Source: an uncultured Bacilli bacterium
GTDB taxonomy: Bacteria; Bacillota_I; Bacilli_A; RF39; UBA660
Assembly: GCA_947632115.1 (NCBI GenBank)
Contig: CANROB010000013.1
Coordinates: 1-42,943, forward strand
Reading direction: 5' to 3'
DNA length: 42,943 bases
Shown: positions 15,125 to 23,088 of the stretch, piece by piece
Position numbering within the stretch: position 1 is the stretch's first letter
Layout of the letters: each line of letters opens with the position of its first letter
The notes under the pieces: generated by a model
Database searches by the model: none
What the model saw: the letters and a program-made list of their open reading frames with translations, nothing else
What the model was told of the DNA's origin: nothing
Program-made: the position numbers and the translations under genes

Positions 15125-15474
15125 TTCATCACCTTAATTGCATTTAATTCATCGGATATCTCATAGATATAATTGAGAATCCGATATTTTTTTAAACTTT
15201 CATTAACGTGATGGTTCATACCACAAATAAGACTATGACCAGACTTATCATGAATCATCTGGTACAGTTCAAAAAAAGTTTGGATACCAGATAAATCGAT
15301 TTCTTCTAAATCATTTAGATTAAAAACAATATTGGAAAAACCCTCTTGCTTCCATTGTTCTACCTCTTTTTGAAGAGAAAAAACGGTATCTTCTACTAGT
15401 TTTCCAAGGAGTCTTACAAACAAAATTCCCTCCCGATATTCTGTTTGAATTTCTAGCACTTTATCACTCTCCAT
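15112..15474 (-). CDS. spoIIAA: Anti-anti-sigma factor, SpoIIAA-like STAS protein
   Basis: A 120-residue STAS-domain protein. The phosphorylation site is Ser62 in EEIDLSGIQTFFELY, matching the D-S-S-G site of SpoIIAA, which is phosphorylated by the SpoIIAB kinase and, when free of phosphate, releases SigF. Other matches: VRLLGKL near residue 20 and FNLNDLEEID strand. It overlaps the sigF start by 13 bases, which implies tight coupling. The domain around residues 80-110 is less similar to SpoIIAA than usual. The missing kinase gene makes the partner uncertain. Confidence 0.78.
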   Translation of the reverse strand: MESDKVLEIQTEYREGILFVRLLGKLVEDTVFSLQKEVEQWKQEGFSNIVFNLNDLEEIDLSGIQTFFELYQMIHDKSGHSLICGMNHHVNESLKKYRILNYIYEISDELNAIKVMKWNN

Positions 15475-15481
15475 TCCTACT

Positions 15482-15943
15482 TTAACACCTTTTTGGATTT
15501 TCTACTATTGCTTCGACAAAACTAGATAATCTTAGCATGGGTACCCATTTTTGATAAGATTTAAAAAATGTATAACCTACTCTACTTTCTTGTTCTTTTA
15601 AAAAACGATAAAAAGAATATTGATTTTCTAAGAACATATCTTCAGCCTGGTAATTGGTTTTACCAGTTGAATGAATAGTAGCTACTAACTCTTCCTGATA
15701 ATAAAAACGAATTTCTTCAAATTCACCAGAGATAGAAAAAGCATCTACTTCATAGTAATTATTTAAATCTAACCAGTGATCTCCTTTAGGAATCAAGAAA
15801 GTCTCTTCCCCTGATGTCACTGTCACTTGATTAGAACCTAAAACCTCAATATATCTTATGGGATTAGATACTTGATATTCATAAATAGAGACAGGAATAG
15901 AAAAATTTCGCAAAAAAAATAATAATATAGTAAGAATGTCCAT
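15482..15943 (-). CDS. Hypothetical protein, first gene of the spoIIA-like operon
   Basis: A 153-residue protein that I do not recognise. The first ~18 residues are hydrophobic (ILTILLFFLRNFSIPVSI), probably a membrane anchor or signal, followed by a beta-rich domain (NPIRYIEVLGSNQVTVTSG) and a helical C-terminal half with many aromatic residues. GAGGTGAAGT precedes the start at good distance. It lies seven bases upstream of the spoIIAA-like gene and in the same orientation, so it likely belongs to the same transcript. A role in sporulation is suggested by position only. Confidence 0.6.
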   Translation of the reverse strand: MDILTILLFFLRNFSIPVSIYEYQVSNPIRYIEVLGSNQVTVTSGEETFLIPKGDHWLDLNNYYEVDAFSISGEFEEIRFYYQEELVATIHSTGKTNYQAEDMFLENQYSFYRFLKEQESRVGYTFFKSYQKWVPMLRLSSFVEAIVENPKRC

Positions 15944-15961
15944 ACTTCACCTCTACTATAT

Positions 15962-15989
15962 TATTATTGATTTTTTATTCATTTCCTTT
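15962..15989 (-). promoter_or_regulatory. Candidate sigma-H promoter of the spoIIA-like operon
   Basis: Minus strand AAAGGAAAT (15989-15981) resembles the sigma-H -35 (RnAGGAwWW). After 11 bases CAATAAT (15969-15963) resembles the -10 (GAATww, one mismatch). It lies in the last codons of gltX, about 20 bases before the first gene. The spoIIA operon of B. subtilis is sigma-H dependent. Weak evidence on sequence alone. Confidence 0.4.
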
Positions 15990-17639
15990 TATCCAAGACT
16001 GATATCTTTCGATAACTCTATCATGACCTAAAATAGTCATAATGTCATATAGGTCTGGAGTCATCGATTTCGTCGTTAACACAATTCGTAAAACAAGACT
16101 GATATCTCCAATATGTCCCTTATAAGATTCCATATTTTCCTTATATTCTTTTACTTCTCTAGCATATCCAAATTCTTCTGCTAAATCCTTCATATGTTCA
16201 AACCATTCTTCTTTGGTATCCTCTTCGTGATAATACTTCTCTAAGTAACTTGTAAGAATTTGACAAATTTCTTTTGGATCAGAGATGGTTTGGAAAGGAT
16301 ATTCTTTTTCATGCGTCTCATATAACTCATCAAACATATACCAAGTCTGTTCTTTGATATCAGAATAGCAACTATAATCTTTTCTAGGTTTCTTTTGTTC
16401 TCTTTCAATATTAAAAACCTGAATAGCGTACTCTTTATGATTCTTTAAAACAGAATAAAATTCTAAATCATGAGCCTCTGACCAATGAAGAAGTCCATCG
16501 TATACTTCTTCTGCTTTTAAGCGACTAATATAATTTTTAGAAATATTGAGTAGTTTTTCAACATCGAAAAGTCCTCCACTACTAGACATTTTTTTGAAAT
16601 CAAATGGAAAATCTGCTAAAGTCTTATCTTTATTGCAGTCATACCACTGTTCAAAATTGGTATTAGCAAGCGTCATTAAATAAAGTTTTACAGCCTCTAC
16701 GGGAATTCCTTTTTCATGATAATAACTAACTGCAGCTTCTGGGTCTTTCCGTTTACTAAGTTTTCTTTTAATGCCATTTTCCTCTTTCATAATAGGAGAA
16801 ATATGAGCATACTTAGGAGCCTCAAATCCAAAAGTTTGAAAAAGTTGAATATGAAGAGGAAGTGAACTTAACCACTCATCTCCCCGAATAACATGAGTTG
16901 TCCTCATTAAATGATCATCTACTAAATGAGCGAAATGATAAGTTGGAAGACCATCAGATTTTAAAATGACTATATCCAAATCATTTTCTGGAAATTCTAG
17001 ATTTCCTTTAATTAAGTCATGAACTTTTATCTTGTTATCAAAATCTCCATGCGATTTTAAACGAATGATATAAGGTTCTCCATTTTCTACTTTTTCCTGA
17101 ATTTGTTCTGGTGTTAAACGACGACATTTCGCAAATCTACCATAATATCCAATTCTTTGCTTTTTCTTCTCTTGTAAAAGTCTAGTTTCTTCTATTTCTT
17201 CTGCGCTACAAAAGCAGGGATAAGCATTTCCTTGCTCTAACAAATATTTGACATAAGATTGATAGATATCTTTACGTTTGCTTTGTATATAAGGGCCGTA
17301 AAGTCCCTTTTCCTCTTCTTCGTTAAGCATTCCTTCATCAATTTCAATCTCAAAATTTCTTAAATCATCAACAATTCCTTTTACGCTATTTTCTACTAAT
17401 CTTTTTTGATCTGTATCTTCAACCCGTAAAAAGAAAACGCCATTTGTATCACTAGCTACTTTTCTAGAAATAAAAGATTGAAAAAGAGATCCCATATGGA
17501 CAAATCCTGTTGGAGAAGGCGCAAAACGAGTAACTACTGCTTTCTCACCTAGATCTCTTGCAGGATATTTTTTTTCATATTTACTAATATCGGAATCAAC
17601 ACCTGGCAATAATAAATCTGCTAATTCTTTATTGGTCAT
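15975..17639 (-). CDS. gltX: Glutamate-tRNA ligase
   Basis: A 554-residue class I aminoacyl-tRNA synthetase. The HIGH motif appears as HMGS (48-51) in FAPSPTGFVHMGSL, and KMSKS as KLSKR in GIKRKLSKRKDP. EDTDQKR and VIRGDEWLSSLPLHIQLF are GluRS signatures. It charges tRNA-Glu, and possibly tRNA-Gln for later amidation. The length exceeds the common ~485 residues because of a longer C-terminal anticodon-binding part, as in clostridial relatives. GGAGGTG precedes the start. The 3' end overlaps the candidate sigma-H promoter. Confidence 0.93.
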   Translation of the reverse strand: MTNKELADLLLPGVDSDISKYEKKYPARDLGEKAVVTRFAPSPTGFVHMGSLFQSFISRKVASDTNGVFFLRVEDTDQKRLVENSVKGIVDDLRNFEIEIDEGMLNEEEEKGLYGPYIQSKRKDIYQSYVKYLLEQGNAYPCFCSAEEIEETRLLQEKKKQRIGYYGRFAKCRRLTPEQIQEKVENGEPYIIRLKSHGDFDNKIKVHDLIKGNLEFPENDLDIVILKSDGLPTYHFAHLVDDHLMRTTHVIRGDEWLSSLPLHIQLFQTFGFEAPKYAHISPIMKEENGIKRKLSKRKDPEAAVSYYHEKGIPVEAVKLYLMTLANTNFEQWYDCNKDKTLADFPFDFKKMSSSGGLFDVEKLLNISKNYISRLKAEEVYDGLLHWSEAHDLEFYSVLKNHKEYAIQVFNIEREQKKPRKDYSCYSDIKEQTWYMFDELYETHEKEYPFQTISDPKEICQILTSYLEKYYHEEDTKEEWFEHMKDLAEEFGYAREVKEYKENMESYKGHIGDISLVLRIVLTTKSMTPDLYDIMTILGHDRVIERYQSWIKGNE

Positions 17640-17711
17640 AAAGACACCTCCAATATATTCATTCTACCATAAATAACCAAAGAAAGAAATAGATATCCTT
17701 TGGATTTCCAA

Positions 17712-17739
17712 GAAAAAAACTAAAGGATAAACCTTTAGT
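17712..17739 (-). terminator. Terminator between the unknown gene pair and gltX
   Basis: Minus strand ACTAAAGG and CCTTTAGT (17739-17732, 17726-17719) with TTTAT loop, followed by seven T (17718-17712). It ends the transcript of the gene at 17741. Confidence 0.85.
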
Positions 17740-17740
17740 C

Positions 17741-18064
17741 TTATCGTGTTTTTGAAACAGCTTCTTCTTGTTCAATTTTAGAAGATAACATAGCGATTTT
17801 AACGGCTTCATTAAACTTTGTCTGCGTAAGAGCAATGCTATCTGGATGCATATTAGGGTCTCCTACCGTCTCTTTATTATTTGGTAACATAGAAGCAAAA
17901 TTATCAATTTCTTCCTCAGAACATTTTCCCTGACGAATCTTTTCCACATAAATAGAAGATAACATATCTAAAGCATTAGCAAAAGCATCAGAATACGTCG
18001 TTCCAGATTCTTTTGCGGTAGTGAAGTAGTTTAACTGATCGAATACTTCTTGGGTTTTCGTCAT
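17741..18064 (-). CDS. Hypothetical protein
   Basis: A 107-residue, helix-rich soluble protein without recognisable family. It starts with KTQEVFDQLNYFTTAKESG and has a central NKETVGDPNMHPDSIAL segment. It starts two bases after the stop of the upstream gene, so the two are cotranscribed; both lie downstream of clpC in the same orientation, but the upstream gene seems to have its own promoter. No transmembrane or signal segment is seen. Confidence 0.65.
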   Translation of the reverse strand: MTKTQEVFDQLNYFTTAKESGTTYSDAFANALDMLSSIYVEKIRQGKCSEEEIDNFASMLPNNKETVGDPNMHPDSIALTQTKFNEAVKIAMLSSKIEQEEAVSKTR

Positions 18065-18066
18065 GA

Positions 18067-18606
18067 TTAACCAACCTCCACTTCTAACATTTTCTTAAAG
18101 ATTACATCAGAATCATTATGAAAATAGGCATCAAACAATACATCTTGACCAATAATTTGACTAATCAAATTGGTTGCTAACAATTCTTCCTCATAATCAC
18201 AAGTACCCTCGTTTCCGACAAGAAAATTTGCTAACAACTCAGTATAACCAATATTTAAAGCTCTTAATCGGCCATCTTTATTAAAACCATAGTAGTCTTC
18301 ATAGGAAGAAATCATTCCCAAAATGCCTTTCATCATAAGATGATTCGCATCATAATCTCCCTGAAGTTTCTTACTACTAAAGCAGATTTCATTTTTTACA
18401 GAATCATAGATAACAGGACCTTTTCTTTCAAAAACCCCTATTTTCCCCAACTTTACATCTTTTATTTTTTCTTTTAATCTTTCTAGACTAACGTCTGGAA
18501 ATTTTTGATGAAAAAGGACAGTGAGTTCAAGCATCTTATCTTTTACCTCGTCTGTTAGATTTGCGTTGGTAGCTAGATTGCTTCTTATTTCATCTAAGAT
18601 ATCCAT
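18067..18606 (-). CDS. Hypothetical protein
   Basis: A 179-residue soluble protein that I do not recognise. The middle part (GPVIYDSVKNEICFSSKKLQ, then DANHLMMKGILGMISSYEDY) suggests an alpha/beta fold, and the segment RALNIGYTELLANFLVGNEG resembles layouts of small zincin-like proteins, but no HExxH motif is present. AAGGTGATAGG precedes the start. An extended -10 lies upstream (TGATATAAT, 18638-18630). Confidence 0.65.
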   Translation of the reverse strand: MDILDEIRSNLATNANLTDEVKDKMLELTVLFHQKFPDVSLERLKEKIKDVKLGKIGVFERKGPVIYDSVKNEICFSSKKLQGDYDANHLMMKGILGMISSYEDYYGFNKDGRLRALNIGYTELLANFLVGNEGTCDYEEELLATNLISQIIGQDVLFDAYFHNDSDVIFKKMLEVEVG

Positions 18607-18629
18607 CCTATCACCTTCATCTTAAACTC

Positions 18630-18638
18630 ATTATATCA
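18630..18638 (-). promoter_or_regulatory. Extended -10 promoter
   Basis: Minus strand TGATATAAT (18638-18630), 24 bases before the gene starting at 18606. No clear -35 is seen. Confidence 0.5.
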
Positions 18639-18675
18639 TAAATTTAATTTTTGGAATAGTATTTTGAAATTTTTT

Positions 18676-20889
18676 TTAGTTTTTTGTCTGAATAGGAATT
18701 TTTGGGTAAAATTTTCTTAAAAGAGTCGATATTTGCCGTGCGCCATACTCCTCAAAATGACTTTTTTCTATAATTTCTTGCTTTTCTTTTTTCGTTAAGG
18801 ATACCGAATGCTCCGTTTTTATTTCTTTTACCTTTTGTTCTAGAATTTGATAGAGAACTTCTTCGGTTAAATCGTTAAAGAAAATGACACCGTCCAAGCG
18901 ATTCATAAAAGGAACGCCAAAGGTTTCATTTAATTCTTCTAACGGTTCACTTTTCTTACCAAAACCCAATTCTTTCTTTTGAAAAACATTGGTCGTAAGA
19001 AGAATAATGACATTGTGAAAATCAATCGTATTCCCATGCGAATCTTTGATCTCACTATTATCTAAAATTTGATAGAAAAGATTTAGAACTTTAGGATGAG
19101 CTTTTTCCATTTCATCTAGAATCAACACACTAAAGGGATTCGTTCTAATTTCTTCAAAGGCATGATTGGCATCTTCATAACCAACATACCCAGCCGGAGA
19201 ACCAATCAATTTACTAATCGCATGAGGCTCACTATATTCACTCATATCAAGACGAACGACATGATTAGAAAATAAGTGACCAAATTCTTCCGCTAAAACC
19301 GTTTTCCCTACACCACTACTACCTGAAAACAAAACACCATAACAGTGATGTTCTCCTAGATTTTGAAAATAGATATCTAATAAATCAGAAATGGCTTTTT
19401 CTTGGCCTATAATTTTTTGACTCAACGTTTTCTGGAAAGTCTTTTTCTTTTTTTGACTATTTTCTAATTCATAAATTGGCATATCGATTTTCATTTTTAA
19501 AACTTCCTCTAAATCTTTTTTGGTAACTGTTCCATATCCTTGATGAGAAATTTCTAGTTCTAACTCATTCATATCATGCCGAATATGATTTTCTTGTTCA
19601 CGATAGCGAATAGCTTGCTCAAAATTTTGTTCAATAATTGATTCTTTTTTACAATCAATCATTTCTTTTAACTCAGTAGATAACTCTCGGTATTTCTTTA
19701 CTTTCTTATTTTCTTTTAGATTAGCATGTGCGCATACTTCATCTAAAATATCAATTGTTTTATCAGGATTTTTACGATTGAATAAATATTTATCTGTCAA
19801 ACGGATTAAGAGATTTAAAATATCTTCACTCATCGTCACATGATGATACTTCTCATAAATAGGCTTTAATTCTAATAAAATATTCTTCACAGTATCCATC
19901 GACGGTTCTTCTACTAATATCGTTTGAAATCTTCGATCTAAGGCTTTATCAGATTCCATATATTTTTTATACTCTAGGGTAGTTGTTGCTCCAATACAGT
20001 GCATCTTATTACGCGCTAAAGCAGGCTTTAAAATATTAGAAGCATCAATTGCTCCTTCTGCTCCTCCTGCTCCTATTAACGTATGAATTTCATCAATAAA
20101 GAGAATGAATTCATCACTTTCTTCAACTTCTTTAATCAATTTATTAATTTTATCTTCAAATTCTCCTCGGTATTTCGTTCCTGCTACTAAAGAAGCCATA
20201 TCTACACTAATTACCCTTTTATTTAAAAGTTTACTAGGTACTTCACCACTTACAATTCTTCTACTTAATTCTTCAATAATAGCCGTTTTTCCCACTCCTG
20301 CATCGCCGATTAATAAAGGGTTATTCTTATTGCGTCGGGTTAGGATTTCCATCATTCTTTTTAGTTCTTTTTCTCTACCAATGACTGGATCAAATTCTCC
20401 CCTACTTGCTTTTTCTGTGAAATCGATTCCTAATTCTTCAATTAACAGTTTTTTCTTTTTTCCTTTTTTAGATGGTTTCATAATAAAATCGTGATACATC
20501 TTATCAATATCGATTCCCATATTTAAAAGAATGCGAATGGCAATTCCTTCTCCTTCTTCTAATAGTCCCATGAGAAGATGTTCTACCATTACTTCTGAAT
20601 TACATTCACGGCTGATTTCTATCGCATTTCCAAAAACATTTTTTAAAATAGGAGTATATAAAAACCATTCACTTTTTGTCTTTCCACAACCTATCGTCTT
20701 GATTAGCTCTTCTTTAAAATTTTCATAGGATAAAGAGTATTCTTTAAGACGAGAGGAAATATTTTCTTTGGATTTCAAAATAGCTAACAAAAGATGTTCA
20801 GATCCAACATAAGGATGTTTTAAGGATTGCATCTCTTGCTTCGCAACGGTGATTGTCTTTCTTGCCTCTTCTGAAAAATTTTGAAACAT
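18676..20889 (-). CDS. clpC: ClpC-type AAA+ protease ATPase
   Basis: A 737-residue Clp ATPase, somewhat shorter than the usual ~810 of ClpC. N-terminal double Clp_N repeat (1-135; [24 protein letters not shown]). First ATPase: Walker A GDAGVGKT (195-202), Walker B ILFIDE. A middle domain with UVR-like segment ([20 protein letters not shown]). Second ATPase: Walker A GSSGVGKT (around 505), Walker [12 protein letters not shown]. The LGF in KKELGFGKK is the likely ClpP-docking loop. It unfolds substrates for ClpP. No ctsR, mcsA or mcsB genes are next to it, unlike in Bacillus, so regulation by CtsR is not shown. GGAGGAAAG precedes the start. Confidence 0.9.
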   Translation of the reverse strand: MFQNFSEEARKTITVAKQEMQSLKHPYVGSEHLLLAILKSKENISSRLKEYSLSYENFKEELIKTIGCGKTKSEWFLYTPILKNVFGNAIEISRECNSEVMVEHLLMGLLEEGEGIAIRILLNMGIDIDKMYHDFIMKPSKKGKKKKLLIEELGIDFTEKASRGEFDPVIGREKELKRMMEILTRRNKNNPLLIGDAGVGKTAIIEELSRRIVSGEVPSKLLNKRVISVDMASLVAGTKYRGEFEDKINKLIKEVEESDEFILFIDEIHTLIGAGGAEGAIDASNILKPALARNKMHCIGATTTLEYKKYMESDKALDRRFQTILVEEPSMDTVKNILLELKPIYEKYHHVTMSEDILNLLIRLTDKYLFNRKNPDKTIDILDEVCAHANLKENKKVKKYRELSTELKEMIDCKKESIIEQNFEQAIRYREQENHIRHDMNELELEISHQGYGTVTKKDLEEVLKMKIDMPIYELENSQKKKKTFQKTLSQKIIGQEKAISDLLDIYFQNLGEHHCYGVLFSGSSGVGKTVLAEEFGHLFSNHVVRLDMSEYSEPHAISKLIGSPAGYVGYEDANHAFEEIRTNPFSVLILDEMEKAHPKVLNLFYQILDNSEIKDSHGNTIDFHNVIILLTTNVFQKKELGFGKKSEPLEELNETFGVPFMNRLDGVIFFNDLTEEVLYQILEQKVKEIKTEHSVSLTKKEKQEIIEKSHFEEYGARQISTLLRKFYPKIPIQTKN

Positions 20890-20946
20890 ATCTTTCCTCC
20901 TTCTATATTCTATGTTTATAGTGTGCGAAAAAATTTCTTTTTAAAC

Positions 20947-20975
20947 AAAAAAACTATTAGAATTTCTAATAGTTT
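20947..20975 (-). terminator. Terminator of cse60
   Basis: Minus strand AAACTATTAG and CTAATAGTTT (20975-20966, 20960-20951) with AAATT loop, followed by a T-run. The cse60 stop codon lies at its base. Confidence 0.8.
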
Positions 20976-21138
20976 ATTCATAGAGTATCAAGGCTGAAAA
21001 GCAGTATATTTGCTCTTCACCAAATAAAGACACCGCTACTTGATATTGAATATCAACAACTTTCACATCTTCAATAAAATCATTGATATCCTCTTCTAAA
21101 TCTTTTTCATGACTTTCATCAAACACTTTTACCTTCAT
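20974..21138 (-). CDS. cse60: Small sporulation protein Cse60
   Basis: A 54-residue protein starting MKVKVFDESHEKDLEEDI and containing IQYQVAVSLFGEEQIYCFSA near the end. This matches the Cse60 family of Bacilli, known from B. subtilis as a small sigma-E-controlled product of unknown function. AGGTGATAG lies immediately before the start. It is downstream of, and codirectional with, the M23 peptidase, 50 bases away. The gene is short but the family pattern is clear to me, from memory of the family. Confidence 0.72.
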   Translation of the reverse strand: MKVKVFDESHEKDLEEDINDFIEDVKVVDIQYQVAVSLFGEEQIYCFSALILYE

Positions 21139-21187
21139 ACTATCACCTATTTTTAGAATAGCAGAAGTTCCTTGTAAAAAATGTCGA

Positions 21188-22441
21188 TTAATACTTACGC
21201 GTTCTACTGGTGAAAGATTTTCCTAAAGCTGGAGCATTTACTACATTTCGTGGATTAAAGGTACGAGAACTATAACCACTCCAAGATAAATAATCAATCA
21301 TATAGTGACCAGTTGCCATTTGTAAATGAACATGTCCACCCGTTGAACAGTGATCCCAGGTTTCAATACTTGGAACACCACCACTTTTACCAATAACGGT
21401 ATCAGAAGTAACAACATCTCCTACTTTCACTTTAATAGAAGCTAGGTGCATATAACCAGATGTATACTTCTTTCCATTAACCGTATGCGCGATATAAACT
21501 TGGTTTCCTCCACAACTTAATTTGTTATAAATAGCTACTACTCTACCAGCAGCTACAGAATAGACATTCGTATTATGAGGAACAGCAAAGTCAATTCCCG
21601 CATGACCTTCTGTTAATTTTTGACCATTTAGCCAATAAGTTCTCATTCCATAGTTACTAGAAACGCGCCCAGAAATAACAGGTCTAAAGAAAGCGGTATC
21701 TGGTGGGAGTTGATCAGGATGTCTCGCTAAACAAGCTTGATAATCTTCAGACTCATCACATTTAAATTCTTTATAAGTCTTTTCGTAGTTTTCAAGATTC
21801 TTTCGAATGGTTTTTAGTTCTGTTTCAATATCTACAGCCCCTTCCACCGTTTTACTTAAATCCACTTTTAAACTAGCAAGTGTTTTTTCTAATTCCTTTG
21901 TTTTACTATTTAATTCAACTACTTTATTGGATAAAGTTTCTTTTTTCTCCTCATTTTCTAAAATCAAATTTTGATATTCTTCAATGAGGGAATCATTATA
22001 ATCACTAAGTTGTTCAGCAATAGCCATCCGATAAATAAAATCGGTAAAATCGGTCGCTGTAAAGACATACTCTAAATAAGCATCTTCGCCCGTAGCTGAC
22101 AACTGATAATAAGCAATAATATCTTTAATCTCTTCATTTTTGGCAGCAATATCTTTATTCGTCTGCTCAATAGAAGCTGTTAGGTCATCAATATCCGCCT
22201 CAATTTCCATCTTTTCTTTCGTTAATTTTTTTATATTGGCATTTGCTTTATCAATTTCTGCTTGGGTAGCTTGTTGTTCTTTTTTATTCTCTTCATACTT
22301 TTTTTCCATATCCGCTAATTCTTGGCGTAAATCTTTTAAAGATTTCGCTTCAATCTGCGGAACAAAATCAGGAAGAGCTACCTGGCTTCCCAATAAAACA
22401 ACAATGAGTAATAGATAACTAAATCTTTTCCATACCTTCAT
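21188..22441 (-). CDS. M23 peptidoglycan hydrolase with coiled-coil domain (EnvC/PcsB-like)
   Basis: A 417-residue secreted protein. Signal peptide (about 1-32), long coiled coil (34-228; many E, K, L heptads), and a C-terminal LytM/M23 zinc peptidase domain (250-400). Metal ligands: His280 and Asp284 (GHAGIDF) and His372 in HVH (370-372); His332 (YMHL) is the further active-site His. It cuts peptide bridges in peptidoglycan. The layout is that of hydrolases activated by FtsEX through their coiled coils, and ftsEX lies in the same window. GGAGGATACT precedes the start. Three Cys pairs outside the active site (C228/C237, C310/C365) may form disulfides. Confidence 0.87.
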   Translation of the reverse strand: MKVWKRFSYLLLIVVLLGSQVALPDFVPQIEAKSLKDLRQELADMEKKYEENKKEQQATQAEIDKANANIKKLTKEKMEIEADIDDLTASIEQTNKDIAAKNEEIKDIIAYYQLSATGEDAYLEYVFTATDFTDFIYRMAIAEQLSDYNDSLIEEYQNLILENEEKKETLSNKVVELNSKTKELEKTLASLKVDLSKTVEGAVDIETELKTIRKNLENYEKTYKEFKCDESEDYQACLARHPDQLPPDTAFFRPVISGRVSSNYGMRTYWLNGQKLTEGHAGIDFAVPHNTNVYSVAAGRVVAIYNKLSCGGNQVYIAHTVNGKKYTSGYMHLASIKVKVGDVVTSDTVIGKSGGVPSIETWDHCSTGGHVHLQMATGHYMIDYLSWSGYSSRTFNPRNVVNAPALGKSFTSRTRKY

Positions 22442-22450
22442 AGTATCCTC

Positions 22451-23086
22451 CTACTCCTTTAATTCTTTTCTAATCTGTTTATAATTGAAACAGTATTTCG
22501 AAACCAATTGCCAAAAAGCTTTGGAATGGTCAAAATGAACAATATGACTAAATTCATGAATAATAACATAATCTAGTTTTTCTAAAGAATATTCAATTAA
22601 ATGGGAATTCAAAGTAACAGAATGATTCTTTCTATTATATACTCCCCATCTAGTCTTCATAGAACGAATTTTTAACTGAGGGATTTTATCTGCTTCTTCA
22701 AATTTCTGCCACTGCTCTAGATAGTGTTGCTTAAAAATCTCTTCAATTTGCGTCTTTTTCCATTTTTCTAGTGCTTCTTTATTTGGGGTATAAATTTTAT
22801 CATTTTCTATCTCAACCCCGTCCATGATAGATACCTCAATTATATCATAAGAATTTCCTAAATAAAAGAAATTCTCTTTTTTCTCTAGTTGCATCCTTTT
22901 TTTAGCAACCATCTTCTCTAAGGCCTTCTCGTTTTCTTCTAACATTCTTTGAATGTCTTTTTTTGTACTATACCGAGAAGTAGAGACATAAATTTTTAAG
23001 TCATCTTTTATTCGAATATAGGAATTCTTATTATTCTTCTTCTCAATCACTACTTCGTATTCTTGATTATTAAGAACATATGTCAT
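22451..23086 (-). CDS. YgjP-like zinc metallopeptidase (DUF45, M48-like)
   Basis: A 211-residue protein with the zincin motif HEFSH in VIIHEFSHIVHFDHSKAFW (near residues 175-195) and the family signature KTRWGVYNRKNHSVTLNSHLI, where S/G-x-R-W-G is typical of YgjP/DUF45. These proteins are metal-dependent hydrolases of uncertain substrate; some are called UTP pyrophosphatase. Soluble, no signal peptide. It starts two bases after the stop of the upstream carrier gene, with no strong ribosome binding site of its own, so it is probably coupled to it. Confidence 0.83.
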   Translation of the reverse strand: MTYVLNNQEYEVVIEKKNNKNSYIRIKDDLKIYVSTSRYSTKKDIQRMLEENEKALEKMVAKKRMQLEKKENFFYLGNSYDIIEVSIMDGVEIENDKIYTPNKEALEKWKKTQIEEIFKQHYLEQWQKFEEADKIPQLKIRSMKTRWGVYNRKNHSVTLNSHLIEYSLEKLDYVIIHEFSHIVHFDHSKAFWQLVSKYCFNYKQIRKELKE

Positions 23087-23088
23087 AT

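Noticed and set aside
17640..17740. Possible T-box leader before gltX
   Set aside because: The interval is too short and contains only a terminator of the upstream gene and the ribosome binding site; no T-box sequence or specifier loop.
18067..18606. Zinc metallopeptidase call for the 179-residue protein
   Set aside because: The general layout suggested it, but no HExxH or other metal motif is present.
20105..20494. Plus-strand frame of 129 codons opposite clpC
   Set aside because: Antisense of a strongly conserved ATPase domain; no ribosome binding site or recognisable protein.
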